Assembly (NCBI RefSeq): GCF_003144195.1
Contig: NW_020290011.1
Coordinates: 62,001-126,000 of the forward strand
From: Ceraceosorus guamensis
Taxonomy: Eukaryota; Basidiomycota; Exobasidiomycetes; Ceraceosorales; Ceraceosoraceae
DNA: 64,000 bases
Reading direction: 5' to 3'
The translations under genes and the position numbers were made by a program. Position 1 is the stretch's first letter. Each line of letters begins with the position of its first letter. The notes beneath the pieces are model-generated. The model did no database searches. It was not told the origin of the DNA and saw nothing but the letters and a program-made list of their open reading frames with translations. Shown here in pieces: positions 1 through 10,647 of this stretch.

Positions 1-759
1 CTGTCGTATATGGGTCAGTTGCCAGATGACATGCTCGGACGACCTCATCATGCGTCCCTTCGACGTCGACTGACCACAAGCGAGCTGATGTGAACTCCCA
101 CAGTATCCATCTCAAACAGTCTACTTTGCTGTATTTGCTCGCTCTGCCGTTTGTACTGGTCAGCGAATGTGAGGGCGCCAGCTACGGGCAAGATGTTACA
201 TCGCTCGACATACTCACATCGTCAGTCTCCTTCCTCACCGATACGCAGTATCGTGGAGAGTTGTTCCCGTAAGTCTGGAAGTCGAGAGGAAAGCTACCCG
301 AGCACATGCTGAAGTGTTCGTTCTGCAGTTTGTCGGACTCGTCGCTTTCACCCTTGTGGGCTTAGAAGGTATCGCTTCCGAAATAGAGGTGAGCGGAGCT
401 GCAACTCGTTCGGTGCCTTTACACTACAAGTTGCGCGAATTTCCCCTTGACGATTTGACATTCTGCACGCCCAACGCTTCTTTTCCCCAGAGACGTGAGT
501 GCCAGAGCATCAGCTTGTCATGGATACCCTCGCGAACCGCTCATACCATTTGCATATCTTCTCGACAGCGTTCGGCAAAGATCCGTCGGATCATCCGCTC
601 GATATGAGTGCTGCGCTCTTCAGGCACGAAATTGGTCAGTCATCGAACGCATTCGTTAGGGTGCTCGTCGCACTTGCATTCTGACACACAATGCGCCCTT
701 CTGCAGAGGTCATGATGCGCGTCGAACCTGGCGGAATTCCGGAGGAAGATGTATTGTGA
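1..759 (+). CDS. Bestrophin-like (UPF0187) anion channel, C-terminal part
   Basis: Only the 3' end lies in the window. Exons fitted by frame and family pattern: 1-13, 104-168, 249-268, 329-388, 491-494, 569-634, 707-759 (stop TGA 757-759). The joined product reads VVYGIHLKQ, then LLALPFVLVSELSWRVVP, a hydrophobic stretch FVGLVAFTLVGLEGIASEIE, then RPFGKDPSDHPLD. The EIE-x-PFG-x-D-x-D-x-PLD block is a hallmark of the fungal and bacterial bestrophin/UPF0187 family, which forms membrane anion channels. The 4-nt exon 491-494 is needed to join EIE to PFG in frame with canonical splice sites. Two introns flank it (102 and 74 nt). The gene runs convergently into the secreted hydrolase to its right. 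The family call is secure from the motif; substrate and membrane location cannot be judged from this fragment. Confidence 0.85.
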
Positions 760-1175
760 GGGACACACAACCTGTTTCGCGTTGATTTGCCATCTCTGGC
801 AACGCCAATCACTGCAATATACATCTCTCGACTCCATTGGGAGCGTGTTGGTGTCGGCATTCGAAGAGTTGGGTCCGAGGATCATTTCGAACTTTCGCGA
901 AGGACACGAAGGCAAATGATTTGCAAATGCGTGCAAAGAAAGAGTACAAAGGGGCCCGGGGGGGGGGGGGGGGGTCCGAGAAATGTGCCGAGGAAGACAA
1001 AAAGACGGGAGCAGTCTCGGGAGGAATTTCGCCAGTCGGGCGGCGCAGAGAAGACGAATCGGACGGCCGAGGAGCAAAAAGAATGTGGGTATTTATAAGG
1101 AGCGTCATGTCTCGCAGAGTGAGCTGTGAGCTACGATCGCGGTAGTGATGGTGCGCGCGGGGGAGAGCGTCAAGT
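760..1175. other. Convergent 3' intergenic stretch with poly-G tract
   Basis: 416 bp between two convergent gene ends. It carries a run of about 17 G (958-974). Small open frames here are shadows around the G run, and I see no gene. Confidence 0.6.
958..974 (+). repeat. Poly-G homopolymer, about 17 nt
   Basis: Uninterrupted G run following GGGGCCC. A mononucleotide microsatellite in the shared 3' region of two convergent genes. Its exact length is the kind of thing sequencing gets wrong. Confidence 0.9.
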
Positions 1176-3085
1176 TCAGGCAATCACACCGCTACCGACT
1201 TTGGCGATAAAGTCTGCCGAGTAGATTGAAGAGTTTTCTTGACGACCGAGGGTCTGTTTACGATTGGCGAGAAGAACATCGAGGTGGTTGTAGCCGTCGC
1301 AAATGACGTGGTTTCCAAGATCGCCGAATTGACCTCCGACGGCGAGACCTTCGCTGCCCACGACGTTGAGGATGGGTCGTTTGGTGTAGCCGTCCAGATG
1401 CAGCGCCTTGGGCATCACATTTTTCGAGCCGAGGTTTTGAAAGAGGACGTCGGTGGTGGTGCGCGTTGCGTAGTAGTGCTCGGTGAAGTCCAGAGGTGCT
1501 TCGGAGAGGGATCGAGAGAGGTCAGAGATGGATGAGACTTCAAATTTGGCCTTGGTGAAGGGCTGCCCATTGTTCGCCTTGTCCACATTGGAGCCGTCTT
1601 CTTTGATCTGATCGTAGTCTAGCCACTCGTACAGCGGTCCATTGCCTTGACCTAGGAAACCAGCGTCTGAGGGTACGCCGAGCGGGTATGGACTGGAGAG
1701 TGGCAGCATCGAAGCAGCTTGGGATTCGTTCGACGGCAGAGCGAATGGCGAAGCTCCGACTGGGAAACTCCTCTCTTCGATCTTTCCTCCCGTACCGAAC
1801 CCGACGGAAGCTTGGAGAAAGGCGAAACCTTGGCTACGGTCAGAAAGGATCGCTCCTACCAGCGCTTCGTTCGTCGCGCGAAGGTTGAAAGCGGATGGAA
1901 AAAAGGTGGCGAATTGAGCTACGGTTTTGGAGAAGAAGAATTGAGCGGCAGAAGTGATGGTGGGTGTGCGCGGCAGGCCTTTGACGTCGGCTTCGGCTTT
2001 GGGCGCCACCACTGCTCGACCTCCGACCAAGCTGAGCAGCTGGGTGGTTTCGGAGTTGAGAACGACGGGCAATGCGGTCAAGAGGGAACGCGGAAGAATG
2101 CCAGATCTGAAACCTGCCTGAGCCACTTCGAAACCAGCGTCGATGATGGGCTGAATGATCTTGGCTAGACCTTCGGGAATGTTGGCAGGTCCAAATTTGG
2201 TAGTGACGACCGTGTCGTAGCCGATGAAGCCTGCTGCTTGGTTGTAGCCTGCATCGCCCGTCGTCTTGACATCCCCATCGCGGTCATAGGCAGCGAAGAA
2301 AGCGGTCAATGGTCCACCGAGACTGTGACCCGAAGCGTAGTGCTTGGTGGCTCGGTAGTTGGCATCTGGCAACTCGCGCGTCACGACATCGTACCAGTCG
2401 CTTGAAGTCTGCTCCACTCCAAGTTCGGCAAGAATAGCAGTGTTGGCATCCGTGTTGCTGTAGAAGCCGGCAAATTTGCGACCAGCGATGGCAGCTTTGT
2501 TGTAGTAATAATCGAAGCCTGTCTTTAGGTTCTTGCCCTGAACGGCGGCAAAGACACCTGTAAAGGCAAAGGGGGACAATACACGTCAGCATGCGCTTTC
2601 GTGCTTCCAAATGATGCGGTGCGCAACGCACCAGTCTGATCGTCGAGGCAGTTGGCACGACGGTCGAGAGCCCAAAACTCGACGTTGAGATTGTGCTTCT
2701 CCTTGGCATAAAAGATGACATTGCGAGCGAGTTGATCAGCGCTCGAAGCTCCCGCAAGCGTGCCGGGCATGAACGTCTCTACCCGATCAGCTTTGAGCGG
2801 GTCGGAAGGCCCGTCGGCGTGCCTATAACGAATGTAGCTGATGTAATCGCACTCTGGAAGGTGCGCGGTGGGGGTCTTGATGGGGACGAAGAGAGAGACT
2901 ACGGATTGTTTGACAAAGGTGTCCTTGGAAACGGACGTGAAGGGCGTCTCGACTCGCGCGGTACCGTACTTGACTGGAGTAAGAAGGCCAGGCAGATACA
3001 CCGTCGATGTGCCTGCGGGTGCGGCTGAGATGAGGCCAGAGCCTGCGCAGATGGCCAGCAGCACTGCCGCAAGAGAGAGCTTCAT
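1176..3085 (-). CDS. Secreted alpha/beta hydrolase, 611 aa
   Basis: Two exons, 3085-2632 and 2557-1176, with a 74-nt GT-AG intron. The start at 3085 gives a clear signal peptide (MKLSLAAVLLAICAGSGLIS, then AAPAG), so the protein should be secreted. The sequence WALDRRANCLDDQTG spans the intron and is typical of a fungal hydrolase group. The nucleophile elbow GHSLGG is near residue 230, and a late His in GYNHLDVLL is the likely catalytic His. Substrate is unknown; lipase, esterase and amidase activities are all possible. The gene is convergent with the bestrophin-like gene and divergent from GPI12 across a 2 kb spacer. Confidence 0.85.
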
Positions 3086-4649
3086 TTTGGCAAGGAGCGA
3101 AAGGGATGAACGCGAAGTGGGGGTGGGGGAACGGGAGGGACGGGAGGGGAGAGGGTGGAAAGGAGGAGGTATCAGGATGAACGGAAAGGAGAGGGGGAGG
3201 CAAAGAGGGTGAGGAGGTTGAGCGTGAGGGTGGGTAGCTCAGCTCACACACATTCGAGACAGTGATCAGCATTCAGCTATCCTCACGAGCCGCGCGTAGA
3301 AGAATGACGTTTTGGGTCGAGCTAGACCATCCCCCGCTCACCAAATACTGGCACGCCGTCTCGAGTAGTCGGAAGGTTGATGACTTGCGTCAATATGACC
3401 GGGCCGTTCCGCTGCTGACCTACAGGGCGGCAGAAAATGCGGGGAAACAAAGCGTCTTTTCGGAGCAGCAAGACCAGCCTACTGTATTAGGGCCATAGGC
3501 CACAGCTTGGACCCGCATGCGCGGTAGTCAATGTGCAGAAAGCAAGTCAAATATGATGTGCATCGGGCCTTTTTGATCAACCTTTTGCCCTGCCGCATCT
3601 CGCAGCACCCTTTGCACGCATGCTGTGGCGTTCCGTCATGAGTCAACAAACACCCCATCTCCACGCAAGTCAGGACGGACGTCAACGCTCTCGTTCGCGA
3701 GACTCCTAGCGAGGAAGGGTGAGTGAGTGATGAGTGCCAGTAGTTGCTCTGCAAAACCGAACCTGCTTCACGCTTCCTCACCCCGACTCGACTTTACATG
3801 GTCACGCATCGCTTATGCAATCCAGAGTCTGAGCCTCAACAGTCTCGAGCCGCGATTGTTCAGGGATGCGGCGGATCGCAGCTAGCTGGGCTCAGCGAGG
3901 GAGGGCGACGTTTTGCCGCAATTTGGGTCGTTCCTGTCTCACATGTTCGCGATGTATGCGATCCTCAAACGGGTCGGCGTTTGCATCGTGTGCTTCCTGA
4001 TGAGACTCACGACTTCTCTTCAAATCAAGAACCCGCCAACGACGACGGGCTTCATGCTTATCAAGCGCGCCAGAAGCTAAGAAGATCCGCATGGATATGG
4101 GGATCGGAACTTGAAATGGCCAAGGAAAAGTCCAACAAACAAAAAGCGGGGGGAAAATCACGAGGCAAGAGTGAGTGAGAGGGTAGGAAGCAGCAACTAG
4201 CAGACAGACAGGCAGGCAGGCGGTAGCGGAAAGGCGAGGAGACGGCAGGAAAAGCGAGCCGTTTGAAATGGTCACATTTATTCGCTGATTTAAGTGGCCT
4301 GCATGAAGAGGGGGTCTGTTAGCGTGGGTAGGCTGTCCACCCAAACCCCGCATCCACCGCACGGCGAAGGTACAATGAGGTACATTTTCCCGTGCGGAAC
4401 AGCTGTTTCCGCGTTTGCCGTTGTTTTGCTTCCGAAGGGGAGGGGAGGGAAGCGGAGTCATCAGCTCGTTCCTTCTTCCTCCATCGCCCTTAACAGATGA
4501 GGTGGATCAGGAGTGATCGAGCCCGCAAGTTCCAATCGCGTTGACATCGAGGTGTGAAAAGTGTCGGTTCCTGCCATGGAGCTCAAGTCTGAAGTCACCG
4601 CGGTCAAAGACGACGCGCGGGGGGTTATAGGACGGGCGTTGATTCGTAA

Positions 4650-4657
4650 TCACGTGA
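4650..4657. promoter_or_regulatory. TCACGTGA palindrome upstream of GPI12
   Basis: Perfect TCACGTGA, an E-box core of the type bound by Cbf1-like bHLH proteins in other fungi. It lies about 520 bp before the GPI12 start. A second copy is at 4736-4743. Confidence 0.45.
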
Positions 4658-4735
4658 CATATGCAAAGAAGCTAGCAAAAGCCCGCGGACCTCCGTCCCA
4701 CAGGTCAGCGCAGTCAAGAGTCTCAGAGTCGAGAG

Positions 4736-4743
4736 TCACGTGA
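4736..4743. promoter_or_regulatory. Second TCACGTGA upstream of GPI12
   Basis: Perfect TCACGTGA about 430 bp before the GPI12 start codon. This is the only promoter in the window with two copies. Confidence 0.45.
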
Positions 4744-5170
4744 GTGCGCTGTACGTGTGCGAGCGCAAGGGAACTAACCAACTCTCATCATCAGTCGATT
4801 CAAGGAGCAACTCGCTCCCGCCTCTTTTGATTCGTGATTGTCAATCTCCATTCACATTCCTCGCAGCTCTCGCTGGCACGTCTGCAAGATACTGACTGAC
4901 GCTGCAAATCGACATCCACATTCACGATTGTCATGCGAGTCTCAATGCGACCACCGCCTGCAAGCATCATGAGCGCTGCCTCGAAAAGCATTCGACGCAC
5001 TTTATCATGAATCAGAGGCACAGGACGAATTTGACTCTGGCACGCTTCTTTGCTGAGCTCTGATAGGCGACCCTTTGCACACAGAAGCTTGCCTTTCTCA
5101 CAAGGTCCCAGACGCAAAACTTCATACGAGAAAGCAGGTTCATTCTGCCTATCAAAAGACGACGCACAAC

Positions 5171-6055
5171 ATGCCCCGCATCTCACCGCGCCGCTCCAGG
5201 CGTTTCGTGCTTGCCGCATTCATGGTGATCACACTCACCCTGATTTGGCAACGAGCTCTTCAGATGAATACAGCTTGGCGATCATCAGGCCTGTCAGCTC
5301 CAGCAGGAGTGCTGATACTGAGCGCGCACCCAGATGACGAAGTCATGTTCTTTTCGCCCATCATACTTTCCCTCCTCGAGGCTGGCACAGCCGTTTGGGG
5401 TCTGTGTCTCAGTCAAGGCGATGCGGACGGACTGGGTCACGTACGGCGCAAAGAGTTGCAGAAGGCTTACGGGACACTAGGAGTGGTTAATGATCGAGTA
5501 GCGAGCTTGAACGATGCGCGATTTCGAGATGGAATGTCGAACGAGTGGCAGGCGGATGAGATTGTTGGTGCGGTCAAGCATCACCTTGAACATCTTGCGC
5601 GACAACAGGCGGCATCGATAGACATCATCATCACATTCGACGCAAAAGGAGTTTCGGGCCATCCAAATCATATCGCCCTGTACCGCGCAGCGCAGCTTTG
5701 GCTTCGATCGCAAAGCTCATCGAATCGCAGCAGCAGCAGCTCTCCGCGCATCCTCGCCCTGCAAACCCTTCCTCTTTCGACAAAATTCTTGTCCCTCTTT
5801 GGCTCTCTCTGGCAACATCAAACGCTCCGATGTGCTCTTCCTCACCTCGCTTCGGCAAAGCAGCAGCGCGATACGCCGCCCGTTCGAGCTTTGCTGCCTC
5901 TGTACGGCCATGGCGGCACGAACTACTTGACGGCGCTTCGAGCTATGAGGCATCACGCTTCGCAACTCGTCTGGTTCAGATACCTCTACATACTCTTATC
6001 GGGCCATATGTGGGGAAGCGTGCTTTGTCCTGTACGTGTCACGGATGAAGGATGA
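5171..6055 (+). CDS. GPI12: GPI de-N-acetylase (PIG-L/GPI12)
   Basis: Single open frame of 294 aa from ATG 5171. It is the ER enzyme that removes acetate from GlcNAc-phosphatidylinositol, the second step of GPI-anchor synthesis. An N-terminal membrane anchor (about residues 12-30) follows a basic stretch. The metal-binding motif AHPDDE is at 52-57 and the second motif GVSGHPNH at about 160-167, both diagnostic of the PIG-L family. The C-terminus LVWFRYLYILLSGHMWG matches the usual family ending. The frame stays open upstream to an ATG at 5075, but the start at 5171 places the anchor at the usual N-terminal position. A late intron after 6037 is possible but not needed. Confidence 0.93.
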   Translation: MPRISPRRSRRFVLAAFMVITLTLIWQRALQMNTAWRSSGLSAPAGVLILSAHPDDEVMFFSPIILSLLEAGTAVWGLCLSQGDADGLGHVRRKELQKAYGTLGVVNDRVASLNDARFRDGMSNEWQADEIVGAVKHHLEHLARQQAASIDIIITFDAKGVSGHPNHIALYRAAQLWLRSQSSSNRSSSSSPRILALQTLPLSTKFLSLFGSLWQHQTLRCALPHLASAKQQRDTPPVRALLPLYGHGGTNYLTALRAMRHHASQLVWFRYLYILLSGHMWGSVLCPVRVTDEG

Positions 6056-6492
6056 ATAATTGCACGCACGCACGCTCAGACTTTGTCCCGTCTCGATCAC
6101 CGGTGCACGACCATTGCTGCACGCTCAAAGAGACGAGCGCTTGAGCACATCGGAAAGAAAGTCAAGTCTCTTGAAGATCGCTTCGCCCGCAAAGGGGTCG
6201 AGCTATGGCCTTGGGTTTGCGACGTTCCTTGCCTCGAGTCCGCGCCACACAGGTGCATCTGATAACTCAGCATCGCATAAAATTGACATAAGATGAGCAG
6301 CTTATCTCCCCAGCACAAGGCCTTGGAATGAAGCATGAACGTAAACGAGCATCGCCGTTCTGACAACAATCTCGGAAAAGAACAGGATAGCAAGGGACGA
6401 ATGCGAATGGCACACTTGACGATGCTTTCAAAAAGGTGGATGACACTCGTCCCAGGGCCAAGTTCTTTGCAACGACCAAAAGCGTGCAAGAT
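6056..6492. other. Convergent 3' intergenic stretch
   Basis: 437 bp between the GPI12 stop and the stop of the Asn/Ser-rich gene. It probably holds both 3' UTRs. I see no gene or repeat. Confidence 0.5.
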
Positions 6493-8451
6493 TCAACGAT
6501 CGAGGAATCCACGGGAACCAGGCGCGTTGTTGTTGCCGTTGCTGATCGAGGACGCATTGTACTCGTTGCCGTAGGCGCCGCCGCCACTGTTATTGTTCCC
6601 ACCGCCCGTTGCTGTCGTCGAAGATTCGTTTTGATTCTGGTTACCGGAGCTATTGTTGTTGCCTGAGGCCGACTTTGTGTTGGACCCGTGCTCAATGCTA
6701 TTGTTGGCGTTCGAACGACTAGTAAAGTTGGCACTGGAGCTGGCGTTGGATTCGTTCTGGTTGCCTTGTCCCCACGGACTCGAGGAAGACTGTTGAGAGC
6801 CGGAGTGAGTGTTGCTGCTATTGCCAGTCAGGTGCGCATTCGAGCGTGGGCTCGTGTGCGAGTGCGAATTCGTATTCGCGTGCGCGTTCGCGCCCGACTT
6901 TGTGTTCGTGTTCGCGTTCGAGTGGGAATTCCCGTTCACGTTCGAGTCACTTGCATTCGAGTCAGATTTGAAGTTCGAGCTCGCATTCGAGTTCGAATTC
7001 GTACCCGAGTTCGTGTTCGCATTCGAGTTCGACTTTGCGCTGGAGTGGTTGCTTGAAGCAACATCCTTGGCGGGCGCAGATTCGTTGGAGCCGAGTCCAT
7101 TGTTGTTGCTGCCCGTACTCGCATTGCCGTTGGAAGAGCCTCGTTGATTGTCTGAGGATCTGGATTGGCCACCACCTTGGTGCGACTGGCCGCTCGGGTT
7201 CGAAAGCGAGCCGCCGCTTGACGAAGTATTGTTGCCGTTAGTCACCGCAGCGCTGAAGGAGGAAGGACCATTATCACCTCCATTGGTCGAGTTGCCGTGG
7301 CCTTGACTGGACTTACTGCGGTTGTAGCTTCCGGACTGATTCGCGCTCGCGCTATTGCCAGAAGAGTTGTTGCTTTGACCATAATTGCTGTTCTGCGTCT
7401 GGCCGCTGTTTTGGTTGCTCGTATAATTGTTCGCAGAAGCACCCTCTTGGTCATGGCGTGCACCCTGACCAACATTGTCATCTCGCTGGCCCTTTCCATG
7501 GCCGGTGTTTGTGTTGGTATTAGAGTTGCCAGCTGAGTGACTCCGAGTGGATTGACCTTGCGATGTCTGTTGACCACCGCCGGTGGTGTCACTGGCCCTC
7601 GGCGCACTATTGTTCGAGGCGTTGGCCTCGCCTCGCATGGAAGGTTTGGACTTTTTGACGTAAGGTTGACCAGCTTTGTGAGGTGTGACGGAGCTGCCAG
7701 GGCCGTTGCCCTTCCTGCGTAGGCAGCACAAAGTCAGCTAAAGACCGTGATGTCTGTTGACATCATCCTCAAGTGGAACTCACGAGTATCCAGAGCCACT
7801 ACCGTAAGCGAGCGGCTCATTTTTCTTCCAGGGGCGAGATAGAGCAGCATCCTCAGCGGACATGTGCATACCGTTGCCAGAGTCTTTGGTGCTCGACCCG
7901 CCCTGGCTGGGGTTTGACGTCTTGTTGTTGGCAGCCGTGCGCGCAGCTCCTTTATCGCGGCCAGAGTCAGAGCGGGATACCGGCTGCCGGCTGCCTTGGC
8001 GCGGTGCAGCAGAATGTGGAGTACGGCCTACATCGCTAGTGCCTCGCTGCGTAGCGCCACCGGGTGCTTTGCGAGATGGAGAGGCAGAAACGTTTGGCAT
8101 GTGCTGGGACTGCGTCTTATTGTGCGACGTGCTGTTCGCAGCGTTGCTCGCACCGTTGCCGGTCGAGCGAGCTGGGGTAGTATTAGCATTGCTGCGATTG
8201 GACGACATCGCATTGGAGCCTGCAGTTCTGCTCTGATTGCCACTCTGAGCATTCGACTGAGCGCTGCGATCTGGAGCGGCGTGCGTGTGGTGCCCTGACA
8301 CCTGGTGACCTCGACTTCCGGACTGGTTGGTCGAGGAAGTTTGCACGGTAGATGTGGCGCGGCCTCCACCGAGACGGTCGTTGGAGTCAGCGCCTACTTG
8401 GTTATTTCGCGAGGCACCAGCGGACGCAGTGCTCCCTTTGCTGTGGAACAT
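6493..8451 (-). CDS. Asn/Ser/Gly-rich disordered protein, about 629 aa
   Basis: Exons 8451-7784 and 7714-6493, with a 69-nt GT-AG intron that closes in frame. The protein is almost wholly low-complexity Ser, Asn, Gly, Gln and Thr and has a prion-like composition. The most sequence-specific part straddles the intron: SAEDAALSRPWKKNEPLAYG, then KAGQPYVKKSKPSMRG, and it may be the only folded or binding segment. A stretch encoded around 6838-7045 is built from imperfect hexamers of the form nTTCGn on the plus strand, giving alternating Asn-Ser/Ala-Asn. No signal peptide or membrane segment. A good acceptor (CTTTCAG) sits 25 bp upstream of the start, so a further 5' exon is possible. Function not recognised. 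Confidence 0.75.
6838..7045 (-). repeat. Imperfect hexamer repeat inside Asn/Ser-rich gene
   Basis: Runs of GTTCG and ATTCG spaced by 6 nt on the plus strand encode alternating Asn with Ser, Ala or Thr on the minus strand. The array is a degenerate codon-pair repeat, likely grown by slippage. Confidence 0.7.
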
Positions 8452-10647
8452 CGGGGCTCGGAGGTTGAGGACAAAGCCTGAAAGGAGAATGAGACAAAAG
8501 CTTGGGTTGAGGATGTAGAGCTGAAAAGAGCCTTGGCGTGGTCAGAGTCCTCGAAGAAGAGACGCAAATGAGCACCTTTTGTAGGTGCTGGTGGCGCTTG
8601 ACGAGCACTCGTGCTCAGAGATACGTCACGATACCCCCTCGCCGCCAGAAAACGTGCTAAGGCTACGTCCAGGTGACTGCCCGCATGCCTCGAGCGCTGC
8701 GCTTCCAGACGGCTCGAGCGCATTGTGTGACTTTTGAGAAGGTGCTGGCCGCGCGGCAAACACTATAGTGCCAGTCCCATGGAGGTTTCGTCCGGCCCCT
8801 CCCATGGCAGGTGATACGTGTTTGGATGCGGGAATTTGTGCGGCCTGCGAGCTTTGGCCTCTATTCTCGCAATGAGCAGTCGCGCAGCTCAGATCAGCTA
8901 CCTGGCAGCATGCAGGCGTTCCTGACGATCGAAGAGCTAATCGCACATCATCCAACACCATTGAGCTGTGAGCTCACTCTGGATGCGGAGTGCCGACTGA
9001 AGCGTTTCGCAGCGCTTGGGCCTCCTCCCGCCGATGGAATGATTCGTTTTTGCATACATCGAGCGGCCCGAGCGGCGCTCGCGCTGCGGTCGCGAAAGCT
9101 CCAGCTGCTACGATCTTCGCGTCTTCTCTCTTCCTCTCCTTTGATCTCGAGAGTCGATTCTAGCCGCAGATGGCCAAGTATCAGTATGGTAGAGGAGAAG
9201 CATCAAAGATCCGGAGCTTCGGACTCGGCTAAGCGTTTATTCTGATTCGCTCGACTGGTTCACGGCAAAATGGCAGCACGCGTCGAGGTCGAGAACAATC
9301 GATCGTGCAGTCTAACGATCCTCACCCCCGATCAGCGACCGACACCCACGACCTACGACTCTCGCACTACTCAACGGTTCCTCGAGGGTTCGAATGCTCG
9401 TGCAAGGAGAAGGCGTGAGCAAAAGAGCGCACAGCCGTGAATAGTGCGGCACAGCCCCGCAAAGCGCAACAAGTCTGTTCACGTTCGTTGGACGATGGTC
9501 GGTGCAAGGCATAGCCCGAGCGGCTTGTCGACAGCTGGCTGCGACTGCAATTGAGGATTAGGATTTTAGAGCAAGTCTTGAGTCATTCGCACATCTTTTG
9601 CCGCGAGACCCATCATGCACCTTGCCTGACGGATCGGAGGTGCACTTGAAGCGCGCACATGCTGCAGACTCTTGCTCCTAGCTGGCCTGCTGGCCGGAAC
9701 TATGTGCAAAGCGTGAGGATCGACAAAAAATATAGCAAGAGCTCGTAACGTTGCCTCCACGAGACACGCTCAGGGCCTGCCTTTGGTGTAGGATGGAGTG
9801 ACGAAAAGGCATGCAGCAGGCAGAGTCGCGAGGTTTCACGACTGTGGGCACATCGCGCCCATCCCCTCAAGATTTCACACATGCTCTCCATTCACGTGAT
9901 TCGTCATTCAACCCCATGCACCTCGATATGCTGCTGCTGGTTCGCAGAGGGGACGCATGAGCCACCTTGATTCCTTCTACGGATACCGCGGTAGGCGGTG
10001 TGCTCTCAGCAGCAGAAGAGCAGCACAGCACAACTCCATGCATCAGCAGCAATTGCGCTTTGCATTCACATTGGCCGCGCGGAGAGCGCATTAGCGCGCA
10101 CAGCGTATGCGATGTGCCAATGAACGTCTCACGACGCGCGTGTGAACCCCTCGCTTCTTGAGCTGACGCTCCTTGCGTGCCCAAGCCTTGCTGTTCATCA
10201 AATCAGGCCCTCACAGCCTCACTCGACTCGTACCACGCTGGCGTCACAGCAGCCAGCCTGCGTGGGAATCGACTCACACTGTTGATTGTCCCGCACGTCG
10301 CGAGTCTTGATTCTGATCAAAGATGTTGGTTCGTCTTGGCTTGAGTCACGAGTCGTGAGTGGGGCCCGCACCGCTACCTCATGCCACGTCGACTGACTTC
10401 ACTCTTGACTCAGACTCACCACTTGAGACGACCCATCAAGCAAAGTCGCAAAGAACTCAAAAGCTGCCCAGGCTGGCATCCAAAGAAACACTCTTGACTC
10501 TTGCTCATGACTCTTCAGCCTCTCTTCCACCACATCGTCACAAGGCGCGCGACTCGGACTCTCCACACATCGAATCGACGACCAACAATCACTCCGAGCC
10601 CAATCAAGTCCCTTCATACCTGATTCACACCTTCAAGAACAGTCGCG
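8452..10647. other. Divergent intergenic region, Asn/Ser-rich gene / GMC oxidoreductase
   Basis: About 2.2 kb. It has one TCACGTGA octamer (9892-9899) and, from 10300 to 10560, a cluster of GACTC, CTTGACTC and GAGTCACGAGTC words. The small open frames, including 144 codons at 8811-9245, have no recognisable motif. I see no gene. Confidence 0.5.
9892..9899. promoter_or_regulatory. TCACGTGA upstream of GMC oxidoreductase
   Basis: Perfect octamer within ATTCACGTGATT, about 750 bp before the GMC start. Confidence 0.35.

Larger units (their letters stand above)
3086..5170. other. Divergent intergenic region, hydrolase / GPI12
   Basis: About 2.1 kb. It contains a purine-rich stretch just upstream of the hydrolase (3110-3210), two TCACGTGA octamers (4650, 4736) and scattered ACTCNTGA-like words near 4720-4930. 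The open frames here (longest 189 codons on the minus strand at 3892-4461) have skewed composition and no recognisable motif. I see no gene. Confidence 0.5.

Noticed and set aside
3892-4461. 189-codon open frame on the minus strand
   Set aside because: No motif, odd composition, and it overlaps other equally long random frames in a spacer.
8394-8759. 121-codon open frame upstream of the Asn/Ser-rich gene
   Set aside because: No recognisable domain. It could contain an upstream exon, but nothing fixes its borders, so I left it out.
9340-9410. tRNA-like GGGTTCGAATG T-loop at 9385
   Set aside because: No matching acceptor or anticodon stem could be drawn around it. A tRNA search tool would settle it; I do not claim a tRNA.
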